Below, piece by piece: positions 1 to 12,185 of a stretch of 64,000 bases of DNA; the first letter of the stretch is position 1; every line of letters starts with the position of its first letter. The DNA lies in NCBI GenBank assembly GCA_013398275.1, contig VZSE01009483.1, positions 1,984,571-2,048,570 of the forward strand, written 5' to 3'. This DNA comes from Promerops cafer. Taxonomy: Eukaryota; Chordata; Aves; Passeriformes; Nectariniidae. Made by a program: the position numbers and the translations under genes. The notes beneath the pieces are model-generated. The model saw only the letters and a program-made list of their open reading frames with translations, had not been told where the DNA came from and ran no database searches.

Positions 1-2975
1 TGATCATCTTTTCATCATTTGTTTCAGTAAGAGAGGCAGTAATAATTCAGTAAAAATACATATCGAATATTTTGTGCAACTTTACACAAACACATCACTG
101 AAGCCAATAGCTTCGCAGAGAAATACAGAAAAATTTTGTGTGTGTTTGTGTAATAAGTATTTACTAAATAAATATTTTTAATTCAAAGATAAATGTCATA
201 CTTCATGCAAACATTAATGTCTTGTTGGTAAGGGTAAGGAAGAAACTTCCTTGATAAGAACATTATGATTTTTGGTTTTGAAGGTTGCTTGTCTTAGTTT
301 AATTTTCTTAGTATATCATAGTGTCTGTTATTGTAGAGAAAATACATGACTAACACAGACCAGCAGTTTGGTTGAGTTTGGTCATGCCCATTTTTCTATT
401 AGAGCTGATCTGATTTTCTGCTGGTACTGTACGTAACTCAATTCAAAGCTCAAATGCTTTTAAAAGTAGAGGCAGATCCTCGAGCCAAGTCATTTACCTG
501 AATTTCATGGTATAATTCATATTGCTTGGGGTCAGTATGTTGCATCCAGACTGAATGCCAGCTCTCCAGGGTGGACAACAAGACCAATCTAAGACAATCA
601 GCAAAACCTCAGGCCAAATACTGAGACAGAGTTCCCAGCAGTGATAATGAGGTGAGGCTCATGTACATGGCAGCAGAGTCCAGGAGTGATCAGTTCTGCA
701 AACCTCATTTGCAGTCAGTGGCGCCAGGGCAGCTGTTCCACTGAATTTGTGTAATACACTTGGAAGGCAGTTCACCTGTGCTGTCTTTTGGGTGGCTTTG
801 TGGGATGTATTTGGCCATTTGTATGAATAGCCCAGGGGTTTCTGATGCTGTCTTGTTACCCTCTGCAGTCTTACACCCTCGGGTGCCCCTGCTAGACTGC
901 TCACTTTTGCACACAGACTTCTACAGCTGCTCACACTTCACTATACAGAACAATGAGATTTAAAAGTATGAATATCTGTTTGTGTATACATATGAATGTG
1001 ATGATTTCTTAGCTATTTGCTATTAATATCCAGTTATGACATTATTGGTATGGGTTAGAATTTAATTATTTTTGGGTTATAGTGAGTATTTTTTGGTAAG
1101 ATATTACAATACCATGTTATGCAGGCGTAATGGTAATGAGTCAGGAATTGGCACACAGTCTTCTGAGTCAGGATATTAGGGGGCATTGTGTACCAGAGGT
1201 ACTTTCTTTTGGCTTAGTTGCAGAGCTGACCATCTGTGGTCATAAAAGATCCTGGGAATATTTTTGTAATAACCTAGTTTAGTGACCAAATTTCTTTATG
1301 AGTAATGGCATTTGAATGAACTTTCCCAAATTATTGCTAGTACTTCTTTTATAAAATATACTTTGCCATGTTCTTATGTTGTCATATTTATATATGTAAT
1401 TTTATGCATTTTAATTTGCTATTAATCATGTGTCATTGCAGACTGTAAAGCTGGGAAACACTTAAATCCCTTGTGAATACTGATTGTGTTAGACAGTTCA
1501 GACACTGCGTTGAGATTATTAAAGATTATTGTCTGCGAACAACATGACTTCTGTCCCCTGTTATACCTTGGGTATAAAAGTCACTAACCACTCTGTTCTT
1601 CCCAAATTGAAAGCCTAGAAGCAGTCTAAACAATGATAAGTTCAGTGATCTGCTGGGATTTTACCAATGTTATAAAGCATGCTGAATATACATTAAAATA
1701 AAGGGCCTGTTGTGCTCTTAGGAAAGAAATAACTGCCCCTTAACTTCTGTTCAAATTCAAGAGAAATTTTAAGATGTTTGACTAGTTGACTGACCTGTAA
1801 TTCTGTATGATTTCAGTGTAGTGAAAAAACTATGTTGTTAATTCCTATATTAATTTCCTTTGAAAACTCTGGATATTTGTAATTCACAGACAGCTGATAT
1901 GTACTTCTTTTTATTCTGTTACATCTTAAAACAATACAAACACCTGATTAATTTTGTAACTCTACTATGATATAGGGATTATGTCATAGTAGAGTTGAAA
2001 CTAATAGAGTGTATCTTCCTTGACTTAAGACAGAGGCAAATACTTAGTAACCATCTCAAAAATATTTTTTGTAGATTATCGTTAAAACTGTAAATAACAA
2101 ACTGGAACAGGATTTGATACAAATTTCTGTTACTGGTATTTTTTCATCCTTCCAGCAGTGCCAGCCTTATCATCTCTGTAAATCAAAACCTTTTGAATTT
2201 ATGTGATAGAAACTTGAAGTGGCATTGTGAGATATCACAGAGCTGTCCCATCTGCCAGCTGTGTAGACTGCTCTTAAGAGGCAGTGTTTTTCTAAAGATA
2301 GGTGAGTGTAGGTAGAAGCTTAAAATGAAAAGGCTTTGCTCTCCTTTGCAGGCAACAAAAAAGAAGTAATTATTTCTTTGTATCTTGTGGTAGTGCCCAA
2401 TGCCTATAATGAGGAAACTATTTTGGCTAAAAACACCTCTGCAAAACTCACAATCCTCCTTCTCCAGCTATTAGAAGTGTAATCTGACTTCAGGGCTTTA
2501 CACTGTGGATGGAAAGCCAAACAACTGACTTTGAATCCCAGTATCTTATTCTTTAAGCAGCTGGGGAGAGCTGGATGCTTTACAGAGGGAGTGAACAGAG
2601 GGGCCGTAAGAGTGGAAGCATCATTTGTAGCCAGGTCAGCAATGGAAGGGATGCAGCCATGCCTGGGTGCATGCACACAGAGGCCTGGATGTGACATGCA
2701 AAAGTCTGGGAAATTGTAATGGAGACTGGCTGCCAGTGAGGAAAAGGAAACAGGCCCACTACTAACTGGCTGGGACAGCAAGCTGAAAGAATGAGGACTT
2801 AAAAAAAATGGCTTCTGGGGTTATTCCCAACCACCACAGAAACCTATGGATAGGTATCTAGCAAAAAAGTTGCTCTCACTGTTTTGGAAAAATCCTGGTC
2901 AAATAGAGGAAAAAGGGAAAATGTGTCATAGTAACAATACTATGTTGTTGATATCAGTGTCTCATTGTCCTATAG
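1..2975 (+). other. GUCY1A2: GUCY1A2 intron upstream of exon A (3' part)
   Basis: This AT-rich sequence ends in a usable acceptor (tcctatag). I looked for the preceding coding segment (the stretch before LGLKFEE in alpha-2) and did not find it, so that exon lies further upstream. The only structure I noticed is a strong hairpin at 1958-1996. Open frames here, including a 125-codon one on the minus strand at 2404-2781, show no family resemblance and look accidental. Confidence 0.85.
1958..1996 (+). repeat. Perfect hairpin, 13-bp arms (17 with a G-T wobble)
   Basis: Arms aactctactatga (1958-1970) and tcatagtagagtt (1984-1996) are exact complements. Three more pairs form inside after one T-G wobble, leaving a 5-nt loop at 1975-1979. 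Confidence 0.9.
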
Positions 2976-2976
2976 G
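2971..2976 (+). promoter_or_regulatory. Splice acceptor of exon A
   Basis: A pyrimidine-leaning tract (gtctcattgtcctatag) precedes the exon. Cutting after the AG at 2974-2975 leaves GT to complete a Gly codon begun in the previous exon, matching the residue before LKFEE in the alpha-2 family. Confidence 0.9.
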
Positions 2977-3694
2977 TCTGAAGTTTGAGGAAATGCAAGA
3001 AAAGTTTGGGGAGGAATTCTTCAATATCTGCTTTGACGAGAATGAAAGAGTTCTTCGAGCTGTAGGTGGGACCCTTCAAGACTTCTTCAATGGCTTTGAT
3101 GCTTTGCTGGAGCATATTAGAACTTCATTTGGAAGACAGGCCACCCTGGAATCTCCTTCTTTCCTATGCAAAGAACTTCCTGAAGGCAATCTAATGCTTC
3201 ATTATTTTCACCCACATCAGATTGTGGGATTTGCAATGACAGGAATGATAAAAGCAGCAGCAAAGAAGATTTACCGCTTGGAAGTAGAAGTAGAACAGGT
3301 CACAAATGATAAGTTGTGTTCAGAGGGGACAAACCCAGGTAACTGCAGTTGTTTGACTTTCCTTATCAAAGAACATGAAAATGCAAATACCACAAAAGCA
3401 CTTCCACCAGGAACTTCGCAGTCCCCCTTAGACCTGAGGATTAGTATCAGCACCTTCTGCAGAGCTTTCCCCTTTCACCTGATGTTTGATCCAAACATGC
3501 TGGTTCTCCAGCTTGGAGAAGGTCTTAGGAAGCAGCTCAGATGTGACACTCATAAAACGCTGAAATTCCAAGACTGCTTTGACATAGTCTCTCCTAAAAT
3601 CAGTGCCACATTTGAACGAGTTCTCCTGAGGTTATCTACACCCTTTGTCATTCGGACAAAACTTGAGGATTCTGATTCTGAAAGTAAAGATAAG
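2976..3694 (+). CDS. GUCY1A2: GUCY1A2 internal exon (soluble guanylate cyclase alpha-2; H-NOX-like end, linker and HNOBA start)
   Basis: This is an internal coding exon of the soluble guanylate cyclase alpha-2 subunit, which pairs with beta-1 to make cGMP in response to nitric oxide. The exon gives two bases completing a split Gly codon, then 239 codons starting LKFEEMQEKF and ending DSESKDK. Residues 1-107 are the end of the H-NOX-like fold (ENERVLRAVGGTLQDFF; IVGFAMTGMIKAAAKKIY). Residues 108-150 are a variable linker. From about 151 the HNOBA/PAS-like domain begins (DLRISISTFCRAFPFHLMFD). At residues 76-80 the sequence is YFHPH where haem-binding beta-1 has the YxSxR motif, as expected of an alpha subunit that binds no haem. 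The acceptor is tcctatag before 2976 and the donor is AAG|gtaaga at 3694/3695. An open frame runs upstream to 2846, but it lacks GUCY1A2 similarity and is intron. The assignment to alpha-2 rather than alpha-1 rests on near-identity with the mammalian alpha-2 sequence as remembered. Confidence 0.96.
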
Positions 3695-3700
3695 GTAAGA
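3692..3700 (+). promoter_or_regulatory. Splice donor of exon A
   Basis: AAG|gtaaga is a close match to the U2 donor consensus. It falls exactly where alpha-2 homology stops (ESKDK). Confidence 0.93.
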
Positions 3701-3955
3701 ATATTAATTTGGAAGTGGATGTGCTTATATATGTGTTGTGGGAGAGGATTTTTTGCTCAGAGAAAAGCAGCTCAAGTCCTGTGTGCTCTGGAAAGCCCAC
3801 TCATGCCTTGCAAACAGGGGCTAAGTGATATTCCAAAGACAAGTGAATATTTTCCTAGATTATTTATAAGCTTTGCATGTGAAGTTGTAGCAAATTATGA
3901 CATTTCCATTCAGAAAATTCTACACTGTTGAGTTGAATAGTACAGCTTGAATAAA
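3695..3955 (+). other. Intronic read-through frame with AATAAA signal
   Basis: If the exon A donor is not used, the reading frame stays open for 78 more codons and stops at TGA 3929-3931. An AATAAA hexamer follows at 3950-3955. Together they could give an intron-terminated transcript coding for an alpha-2 fragment without a catalytic domain. The tail shows no recognisable motif. This is inference; the frame may be open by chance. Confidence 0.25.
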
Positions 3956-4542
3956 AGGGTGAGGAATTTTACAAAATACCTGTATCTAATCCTTAATTTC
4001 ACTCCAGCTATATTATGATAAGAATAGTTTTTAAGCCATTTACTAGGGCCTAGCTTGAAGTATTTATTCTGCAAGTTTTTCACTGCAGGTTTCTCATTGC
4101 TACCTTACTGTATCTTATTTCCCTATTTTGGAATGCTGCTTTCCTCTAGGTTTCTTCTTACCTCTCACCCTGCACTCAAGAAAACCAGGTCTGTAAGTGG
4201 TGCCGAGTATGACTTAGGCCAGTTTTATTGTGTTCCAGTCATTCAAATAGGCACTTGTCCTTGTACACTGCCTCTTCCCTCAATGTTTTAGGAGAGAGCT
4301 ACCTTAACCAGTGAGCCCGATGTGGAGTTCACTGCATTCAGCTGAGTTAACTGAGAACATGTCTCTAGTGTGCAGTTCTCCAGTGGTTGGATGGAATTTA
4401 TCTCAATGCCTATCCTTGAATTACAGGAAAGGTTTTTTTGTGTGAAGTAGGGTTCTGGGTTCTGTGCACCAAAGTACTTGTACTTAATGCTAACATTAAA
4501 ACTTGCTGAAAGGCTCGGAAGTCTGTGTGTGGATGCCTTGGA

Positions 4543-4628
4543 AATACTGCTGCCCTAAGTGGAACTGGATGATCTTTAAGGTCCCTTCCAACCCAAACCA
4601 TTCTATGGTTCTATGATTCTATGATGAT
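4543..4628 (+). repeat. CR1 LINE, 3'-end fragment
   Basis: This is the typical CR1 3' end: ggatgatctttaaggtcc, cttccaacccaaaccattc, then tatggttctatgattctatg. It is 5'-truncated, as most CR1 copies are. Confidence 0.9.
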
Positions 4629-4630
4629 TC

Positions 4631-7600
4631 AAAACACAGTTACTTCTTAAAGGAGCAATATTTCCAGCTCCTCTTTGGCACTATACTTTGGCACCAAAAA
4701 GCGTATGTCTGGTGCATTTTCCTCTGGAAAAAACATGTTCCCCAAGAGAAACAAACTGGTGCTTTTCATTTTGTATTAGTTGGTCTAATTCAACCTTCTT
4801 AAAACCTAAAGGGAGTTTGTTTTTCAGAATCTGTCCTCAGTGTCATCCTAGCCTTTAATTACAATGAGGAAACGAGGTGTTAAAGGGGTGGAGGTGTTGG
4901 CTCTGAGCTACCTTATGACACACTTGTTTCTCCTTTGAAAGAGTCTGGTTTCATGATACTTCATGCAGAACACAGCTTCTCAAAAACCTTCCTCTTCTCC
5001 CAGGACAGAGTCACAGTCCTTTGACTGTCTTCTGCTCTTCATGAATCTGCTGTAAATCACTCTGAAGAGGAAGAAGGTTTAGGTGGGGGAAGGAGGCTTT
5101 CAAAGCCTTTTTCCCTATTTATGTTAAACACACAAAATATTCTCTTACCTGGACAGGTTTCATGTGCTCGTGTCTTGCTCTTAGGAGAAGTGGCAGAAGT
5201 GGGGCTTGCTGGAGGCAGGATTTTAGGTTTAGTACCAACACCAGAGAATCAGGTGGAAGGGGATGGCAGCAAAGGACATCCTTTGCCTGCCAGCAGTTAG
5301 GAGAAAAATTGTATCTCGAAGAGTAAGGTGTGAATGAGAGGCAAAAGGGTGATGGTGAGGTGCAGGGTACCGGTCGTGCTGCAGGCACGAGAATTAATTT
5401 GAGAACATCAGTTCATCTGAAGAGGTATTTTCTTCTGTCTCACCCATTTGATAAGCACTTTAAAATTTTTTTTGCTTGTGAATAGTTAAAAAAAGCTCAG
5501 CATGTGATGCATTTTGCTAGATATTCCCCATTTTTTTTAAAAAAAGAAGTTGCACAGATTCATAGGCTGTGGTTGACTTGCTTACATAGATTTTGAGAGG
5601 AGGGACATAGCAATACAGTTTATGTCATGCTCAAGTCCTTCATGGATAAAAAAAATAGACTGAGCCTTGGGAACTGCATGGCGTATTATTTTCCCATAGC
5701 TCATGTCACTCATTTAGCTCATTTTGGAATTCTTTTCGATTTGCCAGCACTTGTTTGGAAGTTGAATATTAGGCAGGTAGATCAGTGGCTGTGAGCATGA
5801 CCCTGCTTAAAAGTTGCCAGTAACTGACAGACATTTCCGTATTTCTCTGCCACACACCTCTATTCAGTTCATAGTGGAATCACATCCCACTTAGAGCTAT
5901 TTATCTGTTTTTTAGAAAATAAATCTGACTCTGCAATAACTGACACTTTTCAGGCTTGGTTACCTTAAATGGCAGCTGTAAGCATGTGACCCAGACAGCT
6001 CTTCTGCAGTGTTGAAGTTGTTCAGATGTCTTACTTCATTAAAAAGAAAAAAATTCAAAGGCTTTGCAACGAACAGAGGATGTTCCAGCCTCTCTTCAGA
6101 AGATGTTTATTTTCATTTCAATGCATAAATCATATATTTTTTTCAGACTGGCAGTGAGAAAGACAGAATAAGAAAACAGTTTTCATTTAGTCCTGACACC
6201 AGCTCTGTGTTCAGATGTAAGTAAGTCACAAATCATGATCTTTCCCTAACTAAACACCTAGAAGCAAATGAAAAAAAACCCCACCTATTGTGGCTTTCAG
6301 GGTGTTTAGTGCTTGTCCAGTTTATTTAAAGGCTCATTTGTGTGTTTCAATTTACTGGTATCTGAATCATTGGAATAAATAACACTATCCTAAATTTCTG
6401 ATATAAGGTCTGTGAGGTCTGTGTGATAGGTAGGACTTCATGCAGAGCTGTTTGTGCACTTTTGCAGAAGCAAAGCCTCATGCATTAATATATCAGCAAA
6501 ATTTTGTTAATCTGGTATACCACCAGCTGTTTCTTGGAGCTCAGAGCATTTACAGGATGCCATTGTTCTAGGGACCAAGCAAAAAAAAAGGAACTGCCCA
6601 CCTGAAGAACATGGTCATCTAGCTTTAAATGTGATTTCCAACACCATGTTTTCTGTTTTCCCATGCAGCTTGTTATTGGCTTTTTTCCTTATGGATGGTA
6701 CTACTATGTTGAAGGGCCCTGTTGCTCTACTTCTTATACAAACATTCTGTTGTTTTTCACATTTTACTCTAATTTTTATTTGTGTGTGTGTTTAACTAGA
6801 GACCTTCACTACCATCCAGTCAGATTTTCCAAATTTTGGATATTATCCCAAAATAACAAGGTCACAATGTTTGCTGTTTAACCTCTCTAAGGAAACTCAT
6901 TTTGTGCCTCTCTATGGGAGCAATTATTTATTGCAACAATAAAAAATAAATTTATTGTGACAATTAACCATTTGGGATTGATTTCTTACAGCTTCACACA
7001 TGGTTAATACAACTGCACTTCACAGAAGCTCAGTGAATGTTAGTGGAGTCATACGGGATAAGAAATTAAATTAAAAGGGCTGAGTCTGAACTCATGTGAT
7101 GGAGTGTTCTGAAATCCATGTCAAGCCCATCCACTATGGTGAAGGTGCTGGCATGGGAGGGGGCTGATAACCCAGAAGTGAGTTGTGCATGCAGGGCAGG
7201 TTGGTGTCCCCCCACCATTTCCTGACGAGACAGGGCTGGAAGCACCCGACAGATACATCCTGAGTGCAGTCATTTTCAGACTGTACTAATGAACAAGGCC
7301 ATCTGTGACATGATATAAATACTCGTCTCCTTGACAGTGCAGTGAGGTAGCTGGAGCTGCTTCAATTTTTAGCTGAATGGGAACACAAGGAATGACTCTC
7401 CTGCTTTCCCTCTTCTGGCACGTTCTCCTCACGTGCCCCTCGTGAGCCATCAGTGCTGGGCAGATCGAGAGGAGATGGGGCTGCCCTTGCAGGGACCCAC
7501 TGTCGCTGTGACCTCGATCCAGACCCAGCCCTCCTGGTGCACGGCTTGACAGGATGAGCCCTGCCAGCACTTTTGGTGCCCACAGTCCGTGGGCCCAGAT

Positions 7601-8105
7601 TTCTGAAACTGGGCTTCAGGTTCCCTGCCGTATGCTGTGCAGCTGTATTTTCCTTGTATTGCTGCTCTTCAGCTCAGACTAACAGCCCTTTTCCACATTT
7701 GAAATAAATCAGTTTTTGTAGGGATACTCACTGGTCTTTGACTTAGGCCTCTGAGTGCTTTAGAAATTGTCTAAGAATAAAGCTGGCACCTAAAACTGCA
7801 TTACTGGAGGTGTCCAGACTTTTTTTTCTGATGGAATGTATTTGCTTTGAGTATTTTATTAAAATCATAACTTCCCAGTTAACAGTTCAGCAAAATGTCT
7901 TCTGGCAAAAAAAATTACTTTTATTTATATATGTGAGTTAAATTTCTTTTCAGTAATTTTAGACAGAAAATACTTCTATTAAGGAAAAAAAGTTTACCTT
8001 ACAAGTTATAGTATACAACATTTAAAATAAAAAACACTGGGTTTGACAAAAATGACCATTTGAAATTTTTATATTGGAAGAGATTCCAAGTGCCACATAT
8101 AATTC
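4631..8105. other. Intron stretch, no gene recognised
   Basis: This stretch is AT-rich with a more GC-rich patch at about 7130-7620. The patch holds a few minus-strand open frames (7286-7583) of low-complexity composition and no family resemblance. No repeat family was recognised. Confidence 0.5.
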
Positions 8106-8108
8106 AGA

Positions 8109-8370
8109 TTTATGAATGGCTTGAAGCTGTGTCAAGGGAGGTTCAGGTTGGATATTGGGGAAAGGTTCTTCACCCAGAGGGTGGTTGGGCATTGGAACAG
8201 GCTCCCCAGGGAAGTGGTCACAGCACCAGCCTGACAGAGTTCAAGAAGTGTTTGGACAACACTCGGGTACATGGTGTGAAGCTTGGGGTGTCCTGTGCAG
8301 GGCCAGGAGTTGGACTTTGATGATCCTTGTGGGTCCCTTCCAACTCAGCATATTCAGTGATTCAGTGACA
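8109..8370 (+). repeat. CR1 LINE, 3' fragment
   Basis: The segment contains the CR1 end-of-ORF2 and 3' UTR pattern: ggttcttcacccagagggtg, ggaacaggctccccaggg, gttcaagaagtgtttggaca, and finally gggtcccttccaactcagca. It ends in a degenerate attcagtgattcagtgac tail. Open frames at 8060-8397 belong to this element, not to a gene. Confidence 0.93.
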
Positions 8371-11300
8371 AAAAGTCCATCCAGACCAGCATGCTGACTC
8401 TCACAGTGACCAACAGACAGTCCTTTATGAAACAGGTAAGACAAAGTTTAAGCCTGCAGCGTTCTTCTCTGTGAAACACTCTCCTTGCTTTTAGCCCTCG
8501 TGGGATGAAAGCACGTCCTTTTGCAGTGGTATCCAGGATGTGGAATGGGATAGCCCCCTCAGGACCAAGCCTCCATAATTTTCTCTAGCACCTTTTGAAA
8601 CAGAGGAAATTCATACTGTCAGCTTCTGTGGCATCCTGTGGACATAAGGTCTACTGTTTATTAGAAACTGTGGATGTGAGACCCCTCTGGCAACTTTCAG
8701 CCAGATGTGGACATTGAGTATGGAGTAAAACAGCTGGCAAAGCAGCCTGCTTGCCCCTTACTTCAGCAAAGCACTTTCCCAGTGTGTTTTCCCAAGTGTG
8801 TTTGTTGATCAGTGGAAACTCTAAAAAAGTAATGCTTTTTAAGTACTGGAAGTATGCTGTCCCCCTTTTTATACTGAGAGTCAATTCTTTATATCCTTTT
8901 TCTGTATTTTTAGTCTGGACCAAATGAATGAAACAAGCAGTCCTGACACTAGCAGATTAATTTAAAATGCACTGTACACAATCTTGGGTTTTTCTTTTGC
9001 TCTGTAACTGTTTTTCCTCCTCTCCTAATAAAATTAAAATGAAATGGCCTGAAAGTCATTCCGGCATAAGGGACATCTGTCACTTATGATCTAGAAATTC
9101 TAATTTTTTTCCTAGAGCTGATTTATTCACAGTCAGTCAGCTTTTGACACTAAGGTCCCGTTGCTTTGCAGGTTCATGGAGCTCTTGGAATCAAATTTGT
9201 GTCTTCTGTTTCTGCTAATGCTAATATCCCACCCATTTGCTTGTCAAAATATCTATGGACTTCAATAGTTTTCAAGATGAATCGGATTGGCTGGCTTGAC
9301 TGCTTCTAGAGATTGTGGTGGGTTATAAGAAACAAGAAATGACACAACTTCCTTATCTCATGAACAGTTGTGCATTGGAGACCTTCTATAACATTGTGAA
9401 ATGGGCTCAGAATTGTTAGTATTTCTACTTTAAGACAGGCCAATGAAAATGCCATTTTGAAAGTGTTTTCAGTGACAGGACTGAAAAAGTGTAGCAATTT
9501 AAAGTTAAAATACTTCCTTCTCATTTATGCTAGCTGAAAAAGAAAGAAGCTGTTTGGAAATTGTTTTGTCAAGTGAAGTGGCTATTAAAACAATATGACT
9601 CCATGGTAAACTCTTCTCTCTTATGATTTGTATAATATTTTGATAAGGAAGCTGGTCGGACATGAAAATGTCCATACTTCTCCATTTGCTGCAAAACTTT
9701 TGCATGGGTTTCTAAACTACACTATGTCATAACTGGAACAAAATGTATTTCATTAATTTTCGCATTACAAGATGGGAATACTCAGACACAACTCAGTTTG
9801 ATTTTCTGGAATGCATTTTTTCCTACCTCTTTGTTCCACTGACTAAAATTAAGTGTTGGTTATTCACAATACCTTTTCATGCTTTTCTTCATTTGCTTAT
9901 CTGAGTTCTTAAATGACCGTGCTTTCCATGGCATCTAATCTGAATGGGTGTGATGTCAGTAAAATGCCCTTTTCCTTGGGATGGTTGACTTAAAGCAGAT
10001 GCATTCAGTCACTCCTTGCCTTACTCCTTCCTGTCCTGGCACTTGCAACGTGACGATGCATGAAGTCAGGCTAAGGTTTTATTAATGTGTCTCTTTGCAG
10101 AGGCTGAGTGGACTCAAGAAGGGGAAAAGCTGGAATGTCTCTCTGTGGATTGAGTGGGCTTTGTGCAGGAGCTCTCTCAAGTGCATGGGTGGGAAGTCAG
10201 AGCCTGTGAGAACACCTGGGTGTGCCTCTGAGCATAAACATTGGGTTTATTGCTCTGGGGGGCAGCGAATGCAAGTGCTGGCACTACTTGTGTTGTCAGC
10301 TTTCAGTTGTAAGGCCACTTCTACCCAGCAACTGCCAAACCTCCTGCTAATCCTACTCCTGGAACATGCTCCATGCCTGAAGGCGAGCCTGAGTTACCAA
10401 CCAGGTCACTTGCAGAACTGTCCTGCATAGCCAAAGAGCCCACACAAAAGAGGAAGCTTATAACTTTCTGCCTCCACTTTAGATTTTGTCTTCAAACCTC
10501 AAATTGGGACCAGGGGATTCCCTTCCTGTTTGGTTTTGGGTGTAGCTTAGTAGTTTTGGACCAGTTTTTGACTACTTAGCATGTTTTCTCCAACTGTGTC
10601 TCATAAATATCTAGTCTTTTGAATTGAAATTGTTGTTGACATCATGGTTTGACTCTAAATATTAATTTATTCCTTCTCACTGGGCAATTCACCTTGTGGT
10701 GAATTTTTCATGCTTTATTTCCACGGAAGCAAAGCTCTGAAGCTTTGAGACTCTCTATGAAACAAAAACTGTGCTGATGTTTTGCTGGACCATGGACCTG
10801 GATGGAATAGGCAGTAAACAGAAAATTACTTTACCTGAGACTTGTACCTGAGTTTGAGCTATTTATATTCTGTGAACATGGCTGAATCAGACATTGGAGA
10901 TTTTGTAGGTAATAAAGCTCTTATCAAGGGGAACACTACTATGAAATTGCACTTAGCTGATTTTGCATTAGGAATAATTAGCAGTAGTATGAAAGAGTGA
11001 GATAATAGTGATTTGCAAAAGTCAGGACTCCAAAGCAGGTGCTGATTTGCTAATACCTAGCCAGGTGCAGTGCTTCTGCTATCTCTGAGCAGTATTGGAG
11101 ATAAGTTTGGCTAGGTGACATTTTGCTGCCTTTTACTCTTGCCGAGGATGCGTGATATTCACCCTGCTCTACTCAGGGTCTTCCAAGAGACTGACAGTGT
11201 CAGTAACAGCAGGTCACCTATAGTCAGGCAGGTGGCCCATGCCAGTAGTGCTAATCATTGTTTCAGCTTGTGTTTTGCAATGATGAAATGCTTGAGGAGG

Positions 11301-12144
11301 CCAGAGTACTCACTCAGAAAGGATGAGCCTTTCCTTTGCAATTCTTTACAATACTGAAGACAGAGTCACAGTTCCAGTGTACAGCCCAGCCAGGCAGACC
11401 CAGTGATTGGGTAACTGGATTTCCTACTCTGGAAATGTTCCTTTGCCACTTGAGGGTTTTTAGGGCATGCTAAGGCAGAAGTTATCTCACTAAGCGATAT
11501 ATTAGATGTAGAAGTTACATAAACCACAAAGGTACTGCTTAGAGGGAACATGGGGATGGGCCCAGGTTCTTCTGCCTGTGCTAAGCAATCCCAAAGAAAA
11601 AAAAAATTAGAGATTTGTAATGTGCTGTTGTGAAGATTCCCCAAATTTTGTTTTGTTCTATTATTTTTTTTTTGAATATGCCTTTTATAGCCATATATAT
11701 TCACATTCTCTCCAGCTAGAATATCTAAGATACATTTCCTTTAAAAAGCATATAGTACCCCCCTCATATTGTCATGATTAAAGAAAATGACACTACTTAA
11801 CCCATAAAATAATATTTATATTATTTGTTCCTGTCACTAACCTTTGGCTTTTATAAGTGAGGACTTTGAGTATCTGAGAAAAGAATTAAATGTTCTTTTT
11901 CCACAGATGCAGGACAGGCATGCAAGATATTCCTAACACATAATTTTACTCTTAAAAAAGAATAAAACTTTTCCTCTTTGTGGATTGCAAACAAATAATA
12001 AACATTTGGTACTTCAACACCTCAGAAAGATGTAAACATTTTAAAATTTGGTCCTAGATGAAGCCATATTGAAATATTATTTTCAGCACTTTGATCAATG
12101 TAGTTTCTGTTTGCCTTGTGAGTTTTAGATATATTAAGGTTTAC

Positions 12145-12145
<1 letters not shown>
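8371..12145. other. Intron stretch, no gene recognised
   Basis: This stretch has ordinary AT-rich sequence with a mildly GC-richer patch at 10085-10560. Two overlapping plus-strand frames lie in that patch (10095-10579) and resemble no protein family. Nothing else was seen. Confidence 0.5.
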
Positions 12146-12184
<39 letters not shown>

Positions 12185-12185
12185 T
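12146..12185 (+). repeat. (CTTT)10 microsatellite
   Basis: Ten uninterrupted CTTT units form a pure pyrimidine tract on this strand. Such mirror-symmetric tracts can form triplex DNA and vary in length. Confidence 0.98.

Noticed and set aside
2846..2975. Upstream in-frame extension of exon A starting with ATG at 2846
   Set aside because: The added residues have no alpha-2 similarity, homology begins exactly at the AG splice site, and the family has a longer, different N-terminus from upstream exons.
8060..8444. Open frames on both strands
   Set aside because: They lie in a 5'-truncated CR1 copy.
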